Source: Pseudohongiella sp.
GTDB taxonomy: Bacteria; Pseudomonadota; Gammaproteobacteria; Pseudomonadales; Pseudohongiellaceae
NCBI GenBank assembly: GCA_013204155.1
Contig: JABMOK010000122.1
Location: 1 to 61,304 of the forward strand
DNA: 61,304 nucleotides
Direction of reading: 5' to 3'
The notes under the pieces were generated by a model. The model searched no databases, was not told the DNA's origin, and saw only the letters and a list, made by a program, of their open reading frames with translations. Made by a program: the position numbers and the translations under genes. Below, piece by piece: positions 47,225 to 56,964 of this stretch. Numbering within the stretch: the stretch's first letter is position 1; each line of letters starts with the position of its first letter.

Positions 47225-49399
47225 TTAGCGAGGCTTGCGTTGCCATACGGTCATCTGCGCAATTGAATGCTGAAATTTCCGGGCCGTCTCTCGAATGACA
47301 AAGGGAACATCACGCGGCTTATCAGCCAGCTCGAAATTTGAAGCGAGTACTTCTTTTAAGCCGTCCAGGGTGGAGAAATTCTCGCCGTCGCGCTTGTATC
47401 CACCCAACCATTTCTCTGACACTGTGAATTCTTCAATCCAGGTATAGGGTGATGTCAAAATCAATAAGCCATTATCGGCTAACCTTTCATGAATAGTGCT
47501 CAGAAAAAACCTGGGATCATAAAGACGGTCGATTAAATTTCCGGCAAAGATCAAATTGTAGTTTGCGTATTTATCTGCAAGATTACAGGCATCACCCTGC
47601 CAGAAATTGCATTTCTGAGCAGCCTCATCCAATTGCAGGTCGGCTAGTCGAGCTTCTTTGAAATCAAACAAATCGCCTTCTGCACGGATCTTGTAGCGCT
47701 GTGCCCCAGTCTCTTTGAGTTGGGTGGCAACAGAAACGAAACGCGTCGAAAAATCTATGCCATCGACATAATCAAAGACCGTCGCCAATTCAAAGCTGGT
47801 TCTGCCAATGGCACAGCCCAAATCGAGGGCTCTTTTTGCCTCGCTGCCTTTGGCTTTCGTGGCGAAATATTCCAGACACAGGTCGCCGCAGGCCTTGGCG
47901 TAGTTCGCGACACTATGGTATTCGTCGCCAAAATGAAATTCTATATACTGAGAAACTTGTTCGTCCGTTTCGTACTGATTATTTATGGCGATGACCGCCT
48001 CCTCACTTTCAACATATCGAAATCCTGCATGCTGGAAAAAATGACGTCGAAAGGCATAGCGAGAACTTTTAAGCGCGCTATTGCCGGTAGAAAAAAAACT
48101 CCCGCCCTTTATTAAATTATGTTTGCCGTCAAAGGTTGGAATTGAAAAATCATCATAGATATTATGCGCCTCAAACCCGGGCAATCCATCTATGGGGGTT
48201 TCGGTCCATTGCCATACATTGCCGATAATATCGTAGAAAACCGAACCATTCGCACATTGAGTCGGGAACTTCGTTACCGGACAAGCCGAGGCCCAGTGCT
48301 CCAAATTAATATTCCCTGGTGCCGACTCCCAATCGGGCTGGTCGTCGGCGATTTCCTCCCGCAGACAATACCATTGAGCCTCGGTTGGTAGACGAATTTT
48401 CCTGCCGGTTTTTTCAGACTTCCACTGACAGAAAGCATTGGCTTCCAGATAATTTACATCAACAGGCCAATCCCATGGCATCTCTATAATCCGGGTCATG
48501 GTTCGATAACTATAACAACCTTTCTTCCCGGCCCAAAACGGTGGATGTATTGCCTTGGCATGGCTGGCCCAGGCCCAGCCCTCCTCTGTCCAGAACCTCT
48601 CTGTCTGATACCCGCTATCTTCAACAAATCCCAAATATTCTTTATTGCTCACCAAGTATTGGCTGGCTTTAAAATCCTTTACATTGGTTTCTAATTCTCC
48701 ATATTCATTATCCCAGCCATACACCGATTCCTTTTTGACCTTTCCTTGCTTTATATTTTTACCTTTGACCGGCAATAGAATGTTAGCTGGAGCACTGCCA
48801 TGCCCTGGACATTCGAGAAACAGAAAGTGCGGCTTCACAAATTCGATAGGTAATTGTCTTATCAAGACCGAAGAAGTTTCCAGATGAATTCTTTCATGTT
48901 CGATGCCCATCATCACAATCCATAATGGGTCTTCCCAGGCTACAGGTAAATCTATGGCCGTAGTTTGAATAAAGTTATCAACAATATCCCGCACTTGATT
49001 GCGGTACTCTCGAACCTCGATTGGACTCGGCCAATCATAGTTTTTTTCGTTCAAATCATCCCAGGACATTTCATCAACGCCAATCGCGAACATCGATTCA
49101 ATTTTTGGATTTAGCCGCTGAGGGATTAGTTTGGCAACATGAAGCTTATTAATAAAAAAAGTGGCTGTGTGACCGTAATAAAAAATTAATGGATGACGCA
49201 ATGTATTGGCTGCTTCATAGAAAGCCTGGTCATTCGCCAGACATTCAAATAGATGCTCATACAAGGTAAATGTTCTGTGGAAATATTGGCGAATCTCCTC
49301 ACGCTTTTTCGATGGCTCATCGCCGACTAATACGCAGGTCTTATTAACCAACAAATCGGAAGCATTTAGAATTTCATTTAAGACTTGAGAATTTTTCAT
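47225..49399 (-). CDS. ovoA: OvoA: 5-histidylcysteine sulfoxide synthase / 4-mercaptohistidine N1-methyltransferase
   Basis: OvoA uses iron and oxygen to join cysteine to histidine C5; its methyltransferase part later N-methylates thiohistidine to ovothiol A. The 724-residue protein has an N-terminal DinB-like domain with the iron-binding motif EHERIHLETS (HxxxHxE) near residue 185. A formylglycine-enzyme-type sulfatase domain (WAWASHAKAIHPPFW, IRLPTEAQWYCLR, GNVWQWTETPIDG, IKGGSFFSTGNSALKSSRYAFRRHF) follows to about 455. The C-terminal SAM domain has ALDLGCAIGRTSFELA near 515. All three expected domains are intact. Confidence 0.94.
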   Translation of the reverse strand: MKNSQVLNEILNASDLLVNKTCVLVGDEPSKKREEIRQYFHRTFTLYEHLFECLANDQAFYEAANTLRHPLIFYYGHTATFFINKLHVAKLIPQRLNPKIESMFAIGVDEMSWDDLNEKNYDWPSPIEVREYRNQVRDIVDNFIQTTAIDLPVAWEDPLWIVMMGIEHERIHLETSSVLIRQLPIEFVKPHFLFLECPGHGSAPANILLPVKGKNIKQGKVKKESVYGWDNEYGELETNVKDFKASQYLVSNKEYLGFVEDSGYQTERFWTEEGWAWASHAKAIHPPFWAGKKGCYSYRTMTRIIEMPWDWPVDVNYLEANAFCQWKSEKTGRKIRLPTEAQWYCLREEIADDQPDWESAPGNINLEHWASACPVTKFPTQCANGSVFYDIIGNVWQWTETPIDGLPGFEAHNIYDDFSIPTFDGKHNLIKGGSFFSTGNSALKSSRYAFRRHFFQHAGFRYVESEEAVIAINNQYETDEQVSQYIEFHFGDEYHSVANYAKACGDLCLEYFATKAKGSEAKRALDLGCAIGRTSFELATVFDYVDGIDFSTRFVSVATQLKETGAQRYKIRAEGDLFDFKEARLADLQLDEAAQKCNFWQGDACNLADKYANYNLIFAGNLIDRLYDPRFFLSTIHERLADNGLLILTSPYTWIEEFTVSEKWLGGYKRDGENFSTLDGLKEVLASNFELADKPRDVPFVIRETARKFQHSIAQMTVWQRKPR

Positions 49400-49526
49400 A
49401 ATGGCGATTTTAGTAGGTCCTTTTTTAGAAGCTTGAGAGCCAGGCCTTTACATCTGAATTAATTGCAATCCATGGCAAATACAGCCCTGATTCTCCTTAT
49501 CTTTTCCCTTTTAACGACAGCCAATA

Positions 49527-49840
49527 TTACTTAAAAGTACCCGCCGAGTCCACGATAGTAACCGCGATGATATTACGCTCGTAATCGGCGACTAGAATAT
49601 CCTCCTGTTTGATCTCATCGCTCAGACCTTGCAACATCACATTGGAGTAACTCATCGGTGAGCTTAGATTATTCACCAGACTATCGGCCAGAGGCTACGC
49701 GTCATTCACATCGGTGATGATAATGACGAACATATTCTCCGCCTGCCAGTGTTTTCTAATCGCCGCATTTACCTGTTCAAGCGTCAGTTTTTTAACAACT
49801 AATCTAACTCTGGCAGATAATCGTCAGTTTCCAAGCGATT
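49527..49840 (-). pseudogene. Decayed copy of an M16 peptidase C-terminus
   Basis: The minus strand matches the last 100 or so codons of the M16 gene at 53760 with high identity: LTLEQVNAAIRK-x-WQ, MFV-x-IITDV, PLADSLVNNLSSPMSYSNV, LQGLSDEIKQED. It carries TAG at 49799-49801 where the intact copy has CAG, a one-base deletion near 49787, and TAG at 49695-49697 where the intact copy has CAG. It begins abruptly near the permease stop. It looks like the remains of a duplicated gene whose 5' part was lost. Confidence 0.9.
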
Positions 49841-49853
49841 ACGCCCTTCGTTT

Positions 49854-51512
49854 CTATTTAGGCTGCGCAATTTTGATTTTCGTTTTGGCTTTCAGCATTT
49901 TCAGTTGGTAACCAAGAAACGCGGTAAGCATCAATATTACGCCGGCACCAATCCAGTAAGCATTGCTGGCCAACTGGTAATCCGCGGATCTTAAGCTGTC
50001 GCCCGCCATTCCCTGCACCGATAGAATTGTCAAGCTGATGGGAGATACACTGGCAATATAGATCGTTAAATCCTCGAACTCAAATGCTACTCCAAGGAAA
50101 ATGGCGAGTAGAATCGGCACGACCCAGACACACAAAAACAGTATGGCAAATTTATTCAGCTCCAAATATTCCAATGACACATAGTAATAGAAAATGATCA
50201 GCACCGCCGCCAGGGGCATTTTGAAATAATTAATGCTGGTAATTGGAATATCGGCTAGCGGACCCGAATTAATCATCGTAGCCTGAACAAATAACAGAAA
50301 AGCAAAAGTGCATGCGGCAAGGGCGATGGCAGAGAACAAACTGCCGGCAAAGTCGGCGAAAACAGGGAGTTTGGAGGCTTTCATTTGCTGCAGTTTCTTT
50401 GCGCGTAATAACCCGCTTCTGTATTCATCGTGGGTAGGCGTAATCACGTATAACAACCAAAACACGCACAGTAATGTGAAAAAGCAATAAACCAATGGAA
50501 TGACAACGGCAAACTCTTCGATTGATGACTCGTCTCCTGCCAGTGCTAGGCTAAAAATCGAGTTTTCATTGAACACCAAATTTGGCCACAGTGTTCCGAT
50601 ACAAAATACCTGTATGCCAATAAAGAAAAACAGGGCGTAAATTTTACTCAGGGAATGGCTGTCGAAGCTTTCCCACTTTCGATACACCATTAGTCCCAGA
50701 GTAAATATAAGCGAGGATTGCAGCAGCAAGGAAAAGAACGTGGTGGAAACCTTCCAGTTAAAAAAGTCCACTTGCGTGCTAATAAGCCCGTCCGGTAAAG
50801 TGGATCGCCAGCTTGAATTTTCGGCCAGATAGGGAAATATTTTTTCAACCACTACCGGCCGTATGGTCAGATATTGTAAGAAGGGGAATCCCAAATAAGA
50901 AAATAGCGGTAACACCAAATTAATCAGAACTACGATGCCCACAGTAAAAACCACAGACATCCGCCATTCCTTCATCACCAGGCCAAACACCGTTCCGATC
51001 AGGTGATACAGCAAAGCCGAAGAAAAAAATACCAGATAGACCGGTAGTATTACAGACAGGGGTATTTCTCCAACAATCAATAGAAACACCATAAAGGGCA
51101 GGGTTATCGCAAAGGCTATGTATTCTCTAACCGGCAATCCGAAAAGATAGCCGAGCACCTTGGTCATCGGGCTCATCGGTGTAAGGCGGGTATAATCGAT
51201 AGTCCCCGTTACCCGCTCATGAATAATGCCGGAGCTTATTCTCCCTGTTGCAGACAACATAAGAATGACCCATTGCACAATGCCCAGAGGAATTATTCCT
51301 GCCCTGGCTGCCTGTACTGAATCCTCCTGTATCCGATCGATTCCGCTGAAAATGGTCAGCGTCATAAATGCCGAGATAATGAGCACAAGAAGACAATAGA
51401 ACAAGGCCTGCATGCGCATTCGGCTTTTGAAATTTTTCCAGACAATGGGATTGTTCCAAATTGCCAACACTTGAGCATTCGAGCGCAGTCGCCCCATTGA
51501 AAGTTCAATCAT
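49854..51512 (-). CDS. ABC transporter permease (ABC-2 type)
   Basis: The 552-residue protein has about 12 hydrophobic segments. The first is AFMTLTIFSGI-type after the basic NFKSRMRMQALFYCLLVLI, and the region IIHERVTGTIDYTRLTPMSPMTKVLGYLFG is a typical ABC-2 exporter coupling loop. The ATG overlaps the ATPase stop by four bases (51509-51512), so the two are translated together. The substrate is unknown. The last codons border a decayed M16 fragment. Confidence 0.85.
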   Translation of the reverse strand: MIELSMGRLRSNAQVLAIWNNPIVWKNFKSRMRMQALFYCLLVLIISAFMTLTIFSGIDRIQEDSVQAARAGIIPLGIVQWVILMLSATGRISSGIIHERVTGTIDYTRLTPMSPMTKVLGYLFGLPVREYIAFAITLPFMVFLLIVGEIPLSVILPVYLVFFSSALLYHLIGTVFGLVMKEWRMSVVFTVGIVVLINLVLPLFSYLGFPFLQYLTIRPVVVEKIFPYLAENSSWRSTLPDGLISTQVDFFNWKVSTTFFSLLLQSSLIFTLGLMVYRKWESFDSHSLSKIYALFFFIGIQVFCIGTLWPNLVFNENSIFSLALAGDESSIEEFAVVIPLVYCFFTLLCVFWLLYVITPTHDEYRSGLLRAKKLQQMKASKLPVFADFAGSLFSAIALAACTFAFLLFVQATMINSGPLADIPITSINYFKMPLAAVLIIFYYYVSLEYLELNKFAILFLCVWVVPILLAIFLGVAFEFEDLTIYIASVSPISLTILSVQGMAGDSLRSADYQLASNAYWIGAGVILMLTAFLGYQLKMLKAKTKIKIAQPK

Positions 51513-52435
51513 TCTGTGCGCTCCTGGAACTCGTCGCTCTCTATGCGGTGACTAAAATCGTCAGGGCTTACCAGTTCGATTAAGGTGTCCTCCATGGTCG
51601 CTGCCAATTTGCTGAACGAAATAACCTTAATGTCGGCGAGAATAAGCTTTCTCAATAACGCGGCTTCATCCTCCACATCACCGGTAAATTCAATAATAAA
51701 TGCGCTGCCTTTTATCACTACATCAGCAACGAACTCACTCTGTTCAAGAATACTGGCGATAGTATCCAGGCCGGCAATTGCATCAAGGTAGATGGTATTG
51801 ACAAGTCGAGTATGCAACATGTCTTCCAGCGGACCTGATCTAAGCAGCTTGCCTTTATTCATGATGCCCATCGAGGTACACATATCCGCCAACTCGGTCA
51901 GTATATGGGAGGATATAACTACGGTTACGCCTTCGGCACACAGTTCAAGCAATATATTTTTCAAATTGATGCGGGCGATTGGGTCCATGCCGCTGGCGGG
52001 TTCATCGAGCAGTAATACTTTGGGATTCGGTATCAATGTTTTCGCCAGCACCACTCGCTGCATCATGCCACGGGACAAGCTCTTGCCAAATGCATTGCTG
52101 TGCTCGGCCATTTGAACCTGTTGCAAGCATTCATCTACTCGCGCTTTGCGTTTTGATTTGGGGATGCCGTAACTAGCAGCAAAAAACTCCAGAAATTCCC
52201 ACACTTTCAATTCGGGGGCGACTGGAGAAAGATCCGGCATATAACCGATATTCTTATAGGCCTGTCTGGGGTATTCAGCCAGATTAATTCCGCCGATGAA
52301 TAACTCACCATAGGTAGGACTTATCAGCTTGGCCAGCATTTTTAGCAGGCTAGTCTTGCCCGCACCATTGGGGCCAACCAGGCCATAGATCTCTCCGCTG
52401 GGTATCTGCAAACTGACATTGTCTACCGCGGTCAA
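51509..52435 (-). CDS. ABC transporter ATP-binding protein, 5' end uncertain
   Basis: The ATPase has Walker A GLVGPNGAGKTSLLKML near residue 18, signature SLSRGMMQRVVLAKTL, Walker B VLLLDEPASGMDP and the His switch VISSHILTEL. The first possible start is TTG at 52435. Upstream, the same frame still encodes a convincing N-terminal strand with the A-loop Tyr (LQVETRDVRLDYGEL) but has no ATG, GTG or TTG back to the in-frame stop. So either a rare start codon (for example ATC at 52486) is used, or the N-terminus has been damaged. It is partnered with the permease at 49854. Confidence 0.85.
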   Translation of the reverse strand: MTAVDNVSLQIPSGEIYGLVGPNGAGKTSLLKMLAKLISPTYGELFIGGINLAEYPRQAYKNIGYMPDLSPVAPELKVWEFLEFFAASYGIPKSKRKARVDECLQQVQMAEHSNAFGKSLSRGMMQRVVLAKTLIPNPKVLLLDEPASGMDPIARINLKNILLELCAEGVTVVISSHILTELADMCTSMGIMNKGKLLRSGPLEDMLHTRLVNTIYLDAIAGLDTIASILEQSEFVADVVIKGSAFIIEFTGDVEDEAALLRKLILADIKVISFSKLAATMEDTLIELVSPDDFSHRIESDEFQERTE

Positions 52436-52489
52436 CTCGCCATAATCGAGACGAACATCTCTGGTTTCTACCTGTAAATAAGTGATAGC

Positions 52490-52802
52490 TCCACCCCTGA
52501 TCGCTGGCTGATGCTGGCCAAAATTCGGTTAACCGTTTACATGGCCAATTTATTCATAAGTTTTACTAATAAATTCTATTAGCAAATCATGGGCCAAGCT
52601 GAAACCCCGCGCTATGCGGCAGCCGTGCTCAACCCTTAATACCCTCGCACAGTAGATTTGACGAATACTTGGTGTGTTTGGTTACTTTTAGTTTGTGAAA
52701 CCGGTATTGGCTAATGCGAAGTAACGGGTGGAACGAAATGTTTACTACGGGGCAGTTGTCACCGGTTCTTTATATTCCCGGCTTAAGCCCCTGCGTGACT
52801 TG
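52490..52802. other. Intergenic stretch with no recognised element
   Basis: About 310 bases lie between the desaturase stop and the ABC ATPase coding frame. I see no ORF with support, no strong hairpin and no repeat. The promoter for the ABC genes should lie here. Confidence 0.4.
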
Positions 52803-53726
52803 TTAAATCACTAACTTACGAATCAAACCAGGATAGCCCACCATGATTTCTGCATGCGCAAGCAAGCCTTTTTGATTTAGTGCCTGGTGAAAATCAGCAA
52901 GATGGTATTTAGGTACGGAAGGAAGTAAATGGTGTTCCAGGTGATAATTCACGTGATTAGGTGCAAAGCTAAGTCGCTCCCACCATCTCGCCAAGACCGT
53001 TCGCGTGTGCAAGGTGGGATCTGGGTTGAATAAATCTGGCACAACAGCATGCTCGGCAAGATTTCGAATTCGACTGAATACCATATAGAAACTAAAATAG
53101 GCGACACACCACAGCAGGTATAACTCCGGCGCGCCTAGCCAGACGAGAGTGAGCAATAGTGCCAGGTTAGAAATAATTCCTGCGTGCAATCGAAGCAGAA
53201 GCCGCCAAAGGTCGAAGCGTTTCCGCCCTGACTCGTCGGCGGTGATAATGCCATTGCTTCGAAAGCTCGTACGAAGAAAATTGAACGTGGTTCGCCCGGT
53301 AAAATCTCGAAACAGCTTGCGTCTAAATGAGGCGCTAGCCATTGGATAGTGTTGATAACGGGACAAATCCGGATCTTCGGTACTCCCTGCCTTAGCATGA
53401 TGCTTAAGGTGATTGCTCATATAGTCATCGATGCGGTACAGCATCGGCCCGGCACACAACCATTTTCCTACCCATTGATTCAGGCCCCTGGATTTAAACA
53501 GCGTTCCATGCCCACACTCATGCATCAGCACGCCCAAGCCAAGTTGCCTGCCGCCTAATAGTGCCAGAGAAATTACGATTGTGAGTGGATTCGGCCAAAC
53601 CGCTACAAGGGCAAAAGCGAAGGCGATAATGCTCCCGTTAGCGAGTATCGCCAACCAGGCCCGAAGATTGCTCCGCGCGCACAGGGCTTGAATTTCCTCA
53701 TGGCTAAAATTGTCTTTCAAATTCAT
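52803..53726 (-). CDS. Fatty acid desaturase (membrane di-iron)
   Basis: The 307-residue protein has three His clusters: HECGHGTLF, HLKHHAK and NYHLEHHLLP, which bind the di-iron centre of acyl-lipid desaturases and related hydroxylases. Hydrophobic spans lie near residues 27-60 and 185-225. The desaturated lipid and bond position cannot be inferred. It lies 33 bases after the M16 peptidase pair on the same strand. Confidence 0.9.
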   Translation of the reverse strand: MNLKDNFSHEEIQALCARSNLRAWLAILANGSIIAFAFALVAVWPNPLTIVISLALLGGRQLGLGVLMHECGHGTLFKSRGLNQWVGKWLCAGPMLYRIDDYMSNHLKHHAKAGSTEDPDLSRYQHYPMASASFRRKLFRDFTGRTTFNFLRTSFRSNGIITADESGRKRFDLWRLLLRLHAGIISNLALLLTLVWLGAPELYLLWCVAYFSFYMVFSRIRNLAEHAVVPDLFNPDPTLHTRTVLARWWERLSFAPNHVNYHLEHHLLPSVPKYHLADFHQALNQKGLLAHAEIMVGYPGLIRKLVI

Positions 53727-53759
53727 CGATAAGGTCCAACTCGTCGCGAGCCAATGGCA

Positions 53760-55346
53760 TTACTCAAACGTATCCGCCGAATCCACAATGGTAACCTTGG
53801 TGATATTAAGGGGGTAATCGGCGACTAGCAGGTCTTCCTGTTTGATCTCGTCGCTCAGTCCTTGAAGCATCACATTAGAGTAACTCATCGGTGAGCTTAG
53901 ATTATTCACCAGACTATCGGCTAGAGGCTGCGCTTCACTAACATCGGTGATGATAGTGACGAACATGTTTTCCACCTGCCAGTATTTTCTAATCGCCGCA
54001 TTTACCTGTTCAAGCGTCAGGTTTTTTAACAACTGATCTAACTCTAGCAAATAGTCATCGCGGCCATAGAAGCGTGAATCCATCAGATAACCCAATCGTG
54101 ATGCTGGCGTTTGTGCGTAAAGCTTGGTATAGCTGAGCAGAAAATCACGAGTCGCTTCAAAATCTTCTTCGCTTAGACCCTGCTCCACCAGTACTGCCAA
54201 CTCTTTCACGATCATTCGCAAGGCAAAATGGGCGTGACCAATTTTCAGGTCAGCCAGCTCCGGATACTGCTGCTGCAATTGCGTCGCTATCTGTACCGGT
54301 CTAACCCACATGGAAAAATAATTGGAGGAGCGCGGTACTCCAGCGGGAGGCAGCATATTTCCACCGCCGCCTTCGTACCATTCAATATAGGAGTAGTCTC
54401 CGTAATTCATGGAGCGGGCTTCGCGAATTTTTTGATAGAGCCGGGAATAATCTTTTCTGTGCTCGCCCAAATAGGAATTCGCTACCATTAACGCTGCAAA
54501 TTCATCGTCGGCCCGGGTTAGCTTCAGTGGAAAACCGGTAAATATCACCGAGCCGAAAGCCCCTTCCTTCGCGACTATCTCTACCTCGATGCCATTGGGC
54601 ATGCGCGCCACGCCTGCCGCTGGAACAGTGGGCGCCGTGTCGGGAAGTTGCGCAAGATCTTGTTTCAGTTGCTGCAAGAAGCCGTCGCTGTAATTGCCAG
54701 CAATGCCGATGATGAGATTGTTTTTAGTAAACATCGACTGATAATGGGACTGCACTTCTTGCAAGCTAATATTGTTAACACTCGCGGAACTGCCTTGCTT
54801 CATATGCTGGTAGTTGGTATCACGAAATAATAAATCTTCCAGCGCCTTCTTGCTGTATTCCTCATCGGAGGAAGCCCGTATGGTTTGATCCACGTAATTT
54901 TGCTGGCTGACCATAACCCGACTAAAATCTTCCTCGGCAAAGCGTGGGGTAAGTATCAGGCCTTTCAGTATCGGGTAAAATTCATCCAGATGGTCTTGAT
55001 GCACTTCAAATGAGAAAGTCGTTACTTCTTTATCCGAACTGACACCGTAACGCGCGGCCATGGGAAAGATGCGATCCTGAATATCACTGTAACTAAGCTC
55101 TCTGCTGCCGCCTTGTACGACCAGGCTGGCTGTGGCCTGAGTAATTCCTTCAAGCCCGGCGGGATCACTCATGGAACCATTTTTGAACATCAACTTGATC
55201 GCGACCTTATTCGAGTTAGGCAGCTTAAGTTCAACAATTTCCTGCGCTTGCGAAGCGAACGAGAACGACAGGGGAATAACAATCAACAGCAGTGTTCTAA
55301 CGACTTCCCGCGCTCTCTTCAATTTCAAACCTTTAAATACCGACAT
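53760..55346 (-). CDS. M16 family peptidase-like subunit (no zinc motif)
   Basis: The 528-residue protein has a signal peptide (VRTLLLIVIPLSFSFASQAQ). In the place where active M16 enzymes have HxxEH, it has TQATASLVVQGG, so it lacks zinc ligands. It keeps the Arg/Tyr region (IREARSMNYGDYSYIEW) typical of the regulatory subunit that completes the active site. It is encoded right after the zinc-containing subunit with a one-base overlap (TAATG). Together they should form a periplasmic M16B heterodimer. A decayed second copy of its C-terminus lies at 49527-49840. Confidence 0.88.
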   Translation of the reverse strand: MSVFKGLKLKRAREVVRTLLLIVIPLSFSFASQAQEIVELKLPNSNKVAIKLMFKNGSMSDPAGLEGITQATASLVVQGGSRELSYSDIQDRIFPMAARYGVSSDKEVTTFSFEVHQDHLDEFYPILKGLILTPRFAEEDFSRVMVSQQNYVDQTIRASSDEEYSKKALEDLLFRDTNYQHMKQGSSASVNNISLQEVQSHYQSMFTKNNLIIGIAGNYSDGFLQQLKQDLAQLPDTAPTVPAAGVARMPNGIEVEIVAKEGAFGSVIFTGFPLKLTRADDEFAALMVANSYLGEHRKDYSRLYQKIREARSMNYGDYSYIEWYEGGGGNMLPPAGVPRSSNYFSMWVRPVQIATQLQQQYPELADLKIGHAHFALRMIVKELAVLVEQGLSEEDFEATRDFLLSYTKLYAQTPASRLGYLMDSRFYGRDDYLLELDQLLKNLTLEQVNAAIRKYWQVENMFVTIITDVSEAQPLADSLVNNLSSPMSYSNVMLQGLSDEIKQEDLLVADYPLNITKVTIVDSADTFE

Positions 55347-56776
55347 TACTGAATACCTCCAGAATCGTCTTCACTGATGGTGGCGATAGTGAGGCCAGTG
55401 TCGACGAAATACCGGGCAGCAACTTCCTGCACATCTTTCACCGTCACTCGATCATACTGGGCATACAGGCGATTTATGGTTTCAGGGTCGCCGGTTAACA
55501 TAATGTAGTGTGACAGCGAGCGCGCGATAGAGTCTGGATTGTCGATGCTCATGGCAAAGCTGTACTTCAGGTTCGACTTGATACTATTCAAGGTGGCCAG
55601 ATCAACACCTTCCGCTTCAATATGCTCAATGGCAGCCACGATTTCGTCTTTCACATACTGCATGTCGGCCTTGTCGATTAGGGAGGCGTCGATGCCAAAA
55701 AGATTGGGATCCCTGGAGTCCCCGGCACCCCCACCGATGGATCGGGCCTTGCGTTCATCTAATACTAATTTTCGATAAAGCGGCGAAGTCCTGGCAAACA
55801 GCAGCTGGGACAATACGTCCAGCGCCGGCATATCGATGGCTCTATCGTCGAAGGCCGGCCCCTTATAGTTGAGGCTGATATGGGGAGGAATTGATCCATT
55901 TTGCAAATGCACACGTCGGGTAGCCGTTTGTTTGGGCTCGGACGGGACTTCTGTTCTGTAGTTACCGCGCTCCCAGGTTCCGTAGTAAGTTTCAGCCAGT
56001 TGATTAACCCGCTCTGGCGTTACATCCCCAACAACGATCAAGGTGGTGTATTCCGGTCGATAGAAGCGATCGAAGAACTCCAGGGAATAGTCGTACTGAT
56101 TCGGCATATCGACGATATCGTCGAAGAAGCCCATGGTGGTGTGCTTGTAGGTGTGGGTATCGAAGGCGGTGTTCTTGGTCATTTCATTGAGCTGTTGATA
56201 GGGGTTGGCGAAGTTTTTGGTGTACTCGCCCTTAACCGCGCCGGCTTCGGTTCGAAAATCGTGCTCGGAGTAATTCAGATTCATAAAGCGGTCTGCTTCC
56301 AGCTCGAACATTAGGTCCAGCCGCTCTACGTTGCCGGTCATGTGATACTCGGTTCGGTCCGCCGAGGTGTTGGCATTGGCCGAAGCGCCACTGGATTTCA
56401 GGGCATTCCGGTATTGCTCCTTCGAATAGGTATCGGTGCCACGGAACATCATGTGCTCGAAGAAATGGGCAAAGCCGGTCACCCCCTCTTCCACCTCGTC
56501 CCGGGCGCCCACCCGAACCACCGCATAGAACGCGGCGGTACCTGGACTGTCGAAAGGCACGGTGACTACGTTAAGACCGTTCGCCAAGCGGTGTTGATGG
56601 ATGGGATAGGGAAGGATTGTGTCAGTAATCGCCGCGGACTCCCCGCTGGCGATCTGTGCCGCGGGTTCCAGGCTCGCTGCCGCTTCACCGGTGGCAACAG
56701 TAGCCTCTTGATCACTGCATGAAGCAAGAGCGGCAAGGAGGAGTAGCACACTCAGTCTACCTGGCGTAGGGGTCAT
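55346..56776 (-). CDS. M16 family zinc peptidase, lipoprotein
   Basis: ATG at 56776 is preceded by GGAG and gives a lipoprotein signal (LSVLLLLAALASC, lipobox Cys). The inverted zinc motif is HFFEHMMFRG (HxxEH) near residue 110, with the downstream Glu about 75 residues later in EAGAVKGEY. It probably degrades peptides in the periplasm, paired with the subunit encoded at 53760. The coding frame continues to 56800, but the earlier Met lacks a ribosome site. Confidence 0.92.
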   Translation of the reverse strand: MTPTPGRLSVLLLLAALASCSDQEATVATGEAAASLEPAAQIASGESAAITDTILPYPIHQHRLANGLNVVTVPFDSPGTAAFYAVVRVGARDEVEEGVTGFAHFFEHMMFRGTDTYSKEQYRNALKSSGASANANTSADRTEYHMTGNVERLDLMFELEADRFMNLNYSEHDFRTEAGAVKGEYTKNFANPYQQLNEMTKNTAFDTHTYKHTTMGFFDDIVDMPNQYDYSLEFFDRFYRPEYTTLIVVGDVTPERVNQLAETYYGTWERGNYRTEVPSEPKQTATRRVHLQNGSIPPHISLNYKGPAFDDRAIDMPALDVLSQLLFARTSPLYRKLVLDERKARSIGGGAGDSRDPNLFGIDASLIDKADMQYVKDEIVAAIEHIEAEGVDLATLNSIKSNLKYSFAMSIDNPDSIARSLSHYIMLTGDPETINRLYAQYDRVTVKDVQEVAARYFVDTGLTIATISEDDSGGIQ

Positions 56777-56964
56777 TGTAGTCTCCGGGTTTCGGGGCAT
56801 CAGGAGAAGATAAGACTAATCGAAAGCCGATGAGTAAACAAATCGGGAAGCTTGTTAAGTTAATCGATTATTGCTGTTCCGTTCAGCCTTCGCTCCTCAA
56901 ATATTCCTCTGGCCGAGATTTGTTGATAATCTTTAGCCATAGCGACAGGAGGAGAGAGCAGCTT

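Noticed and set aside
49714-49911. Plus-strand ORF of 65 residues
   Set aside because: It is the antisense of the M16 pseudogene and permease end.
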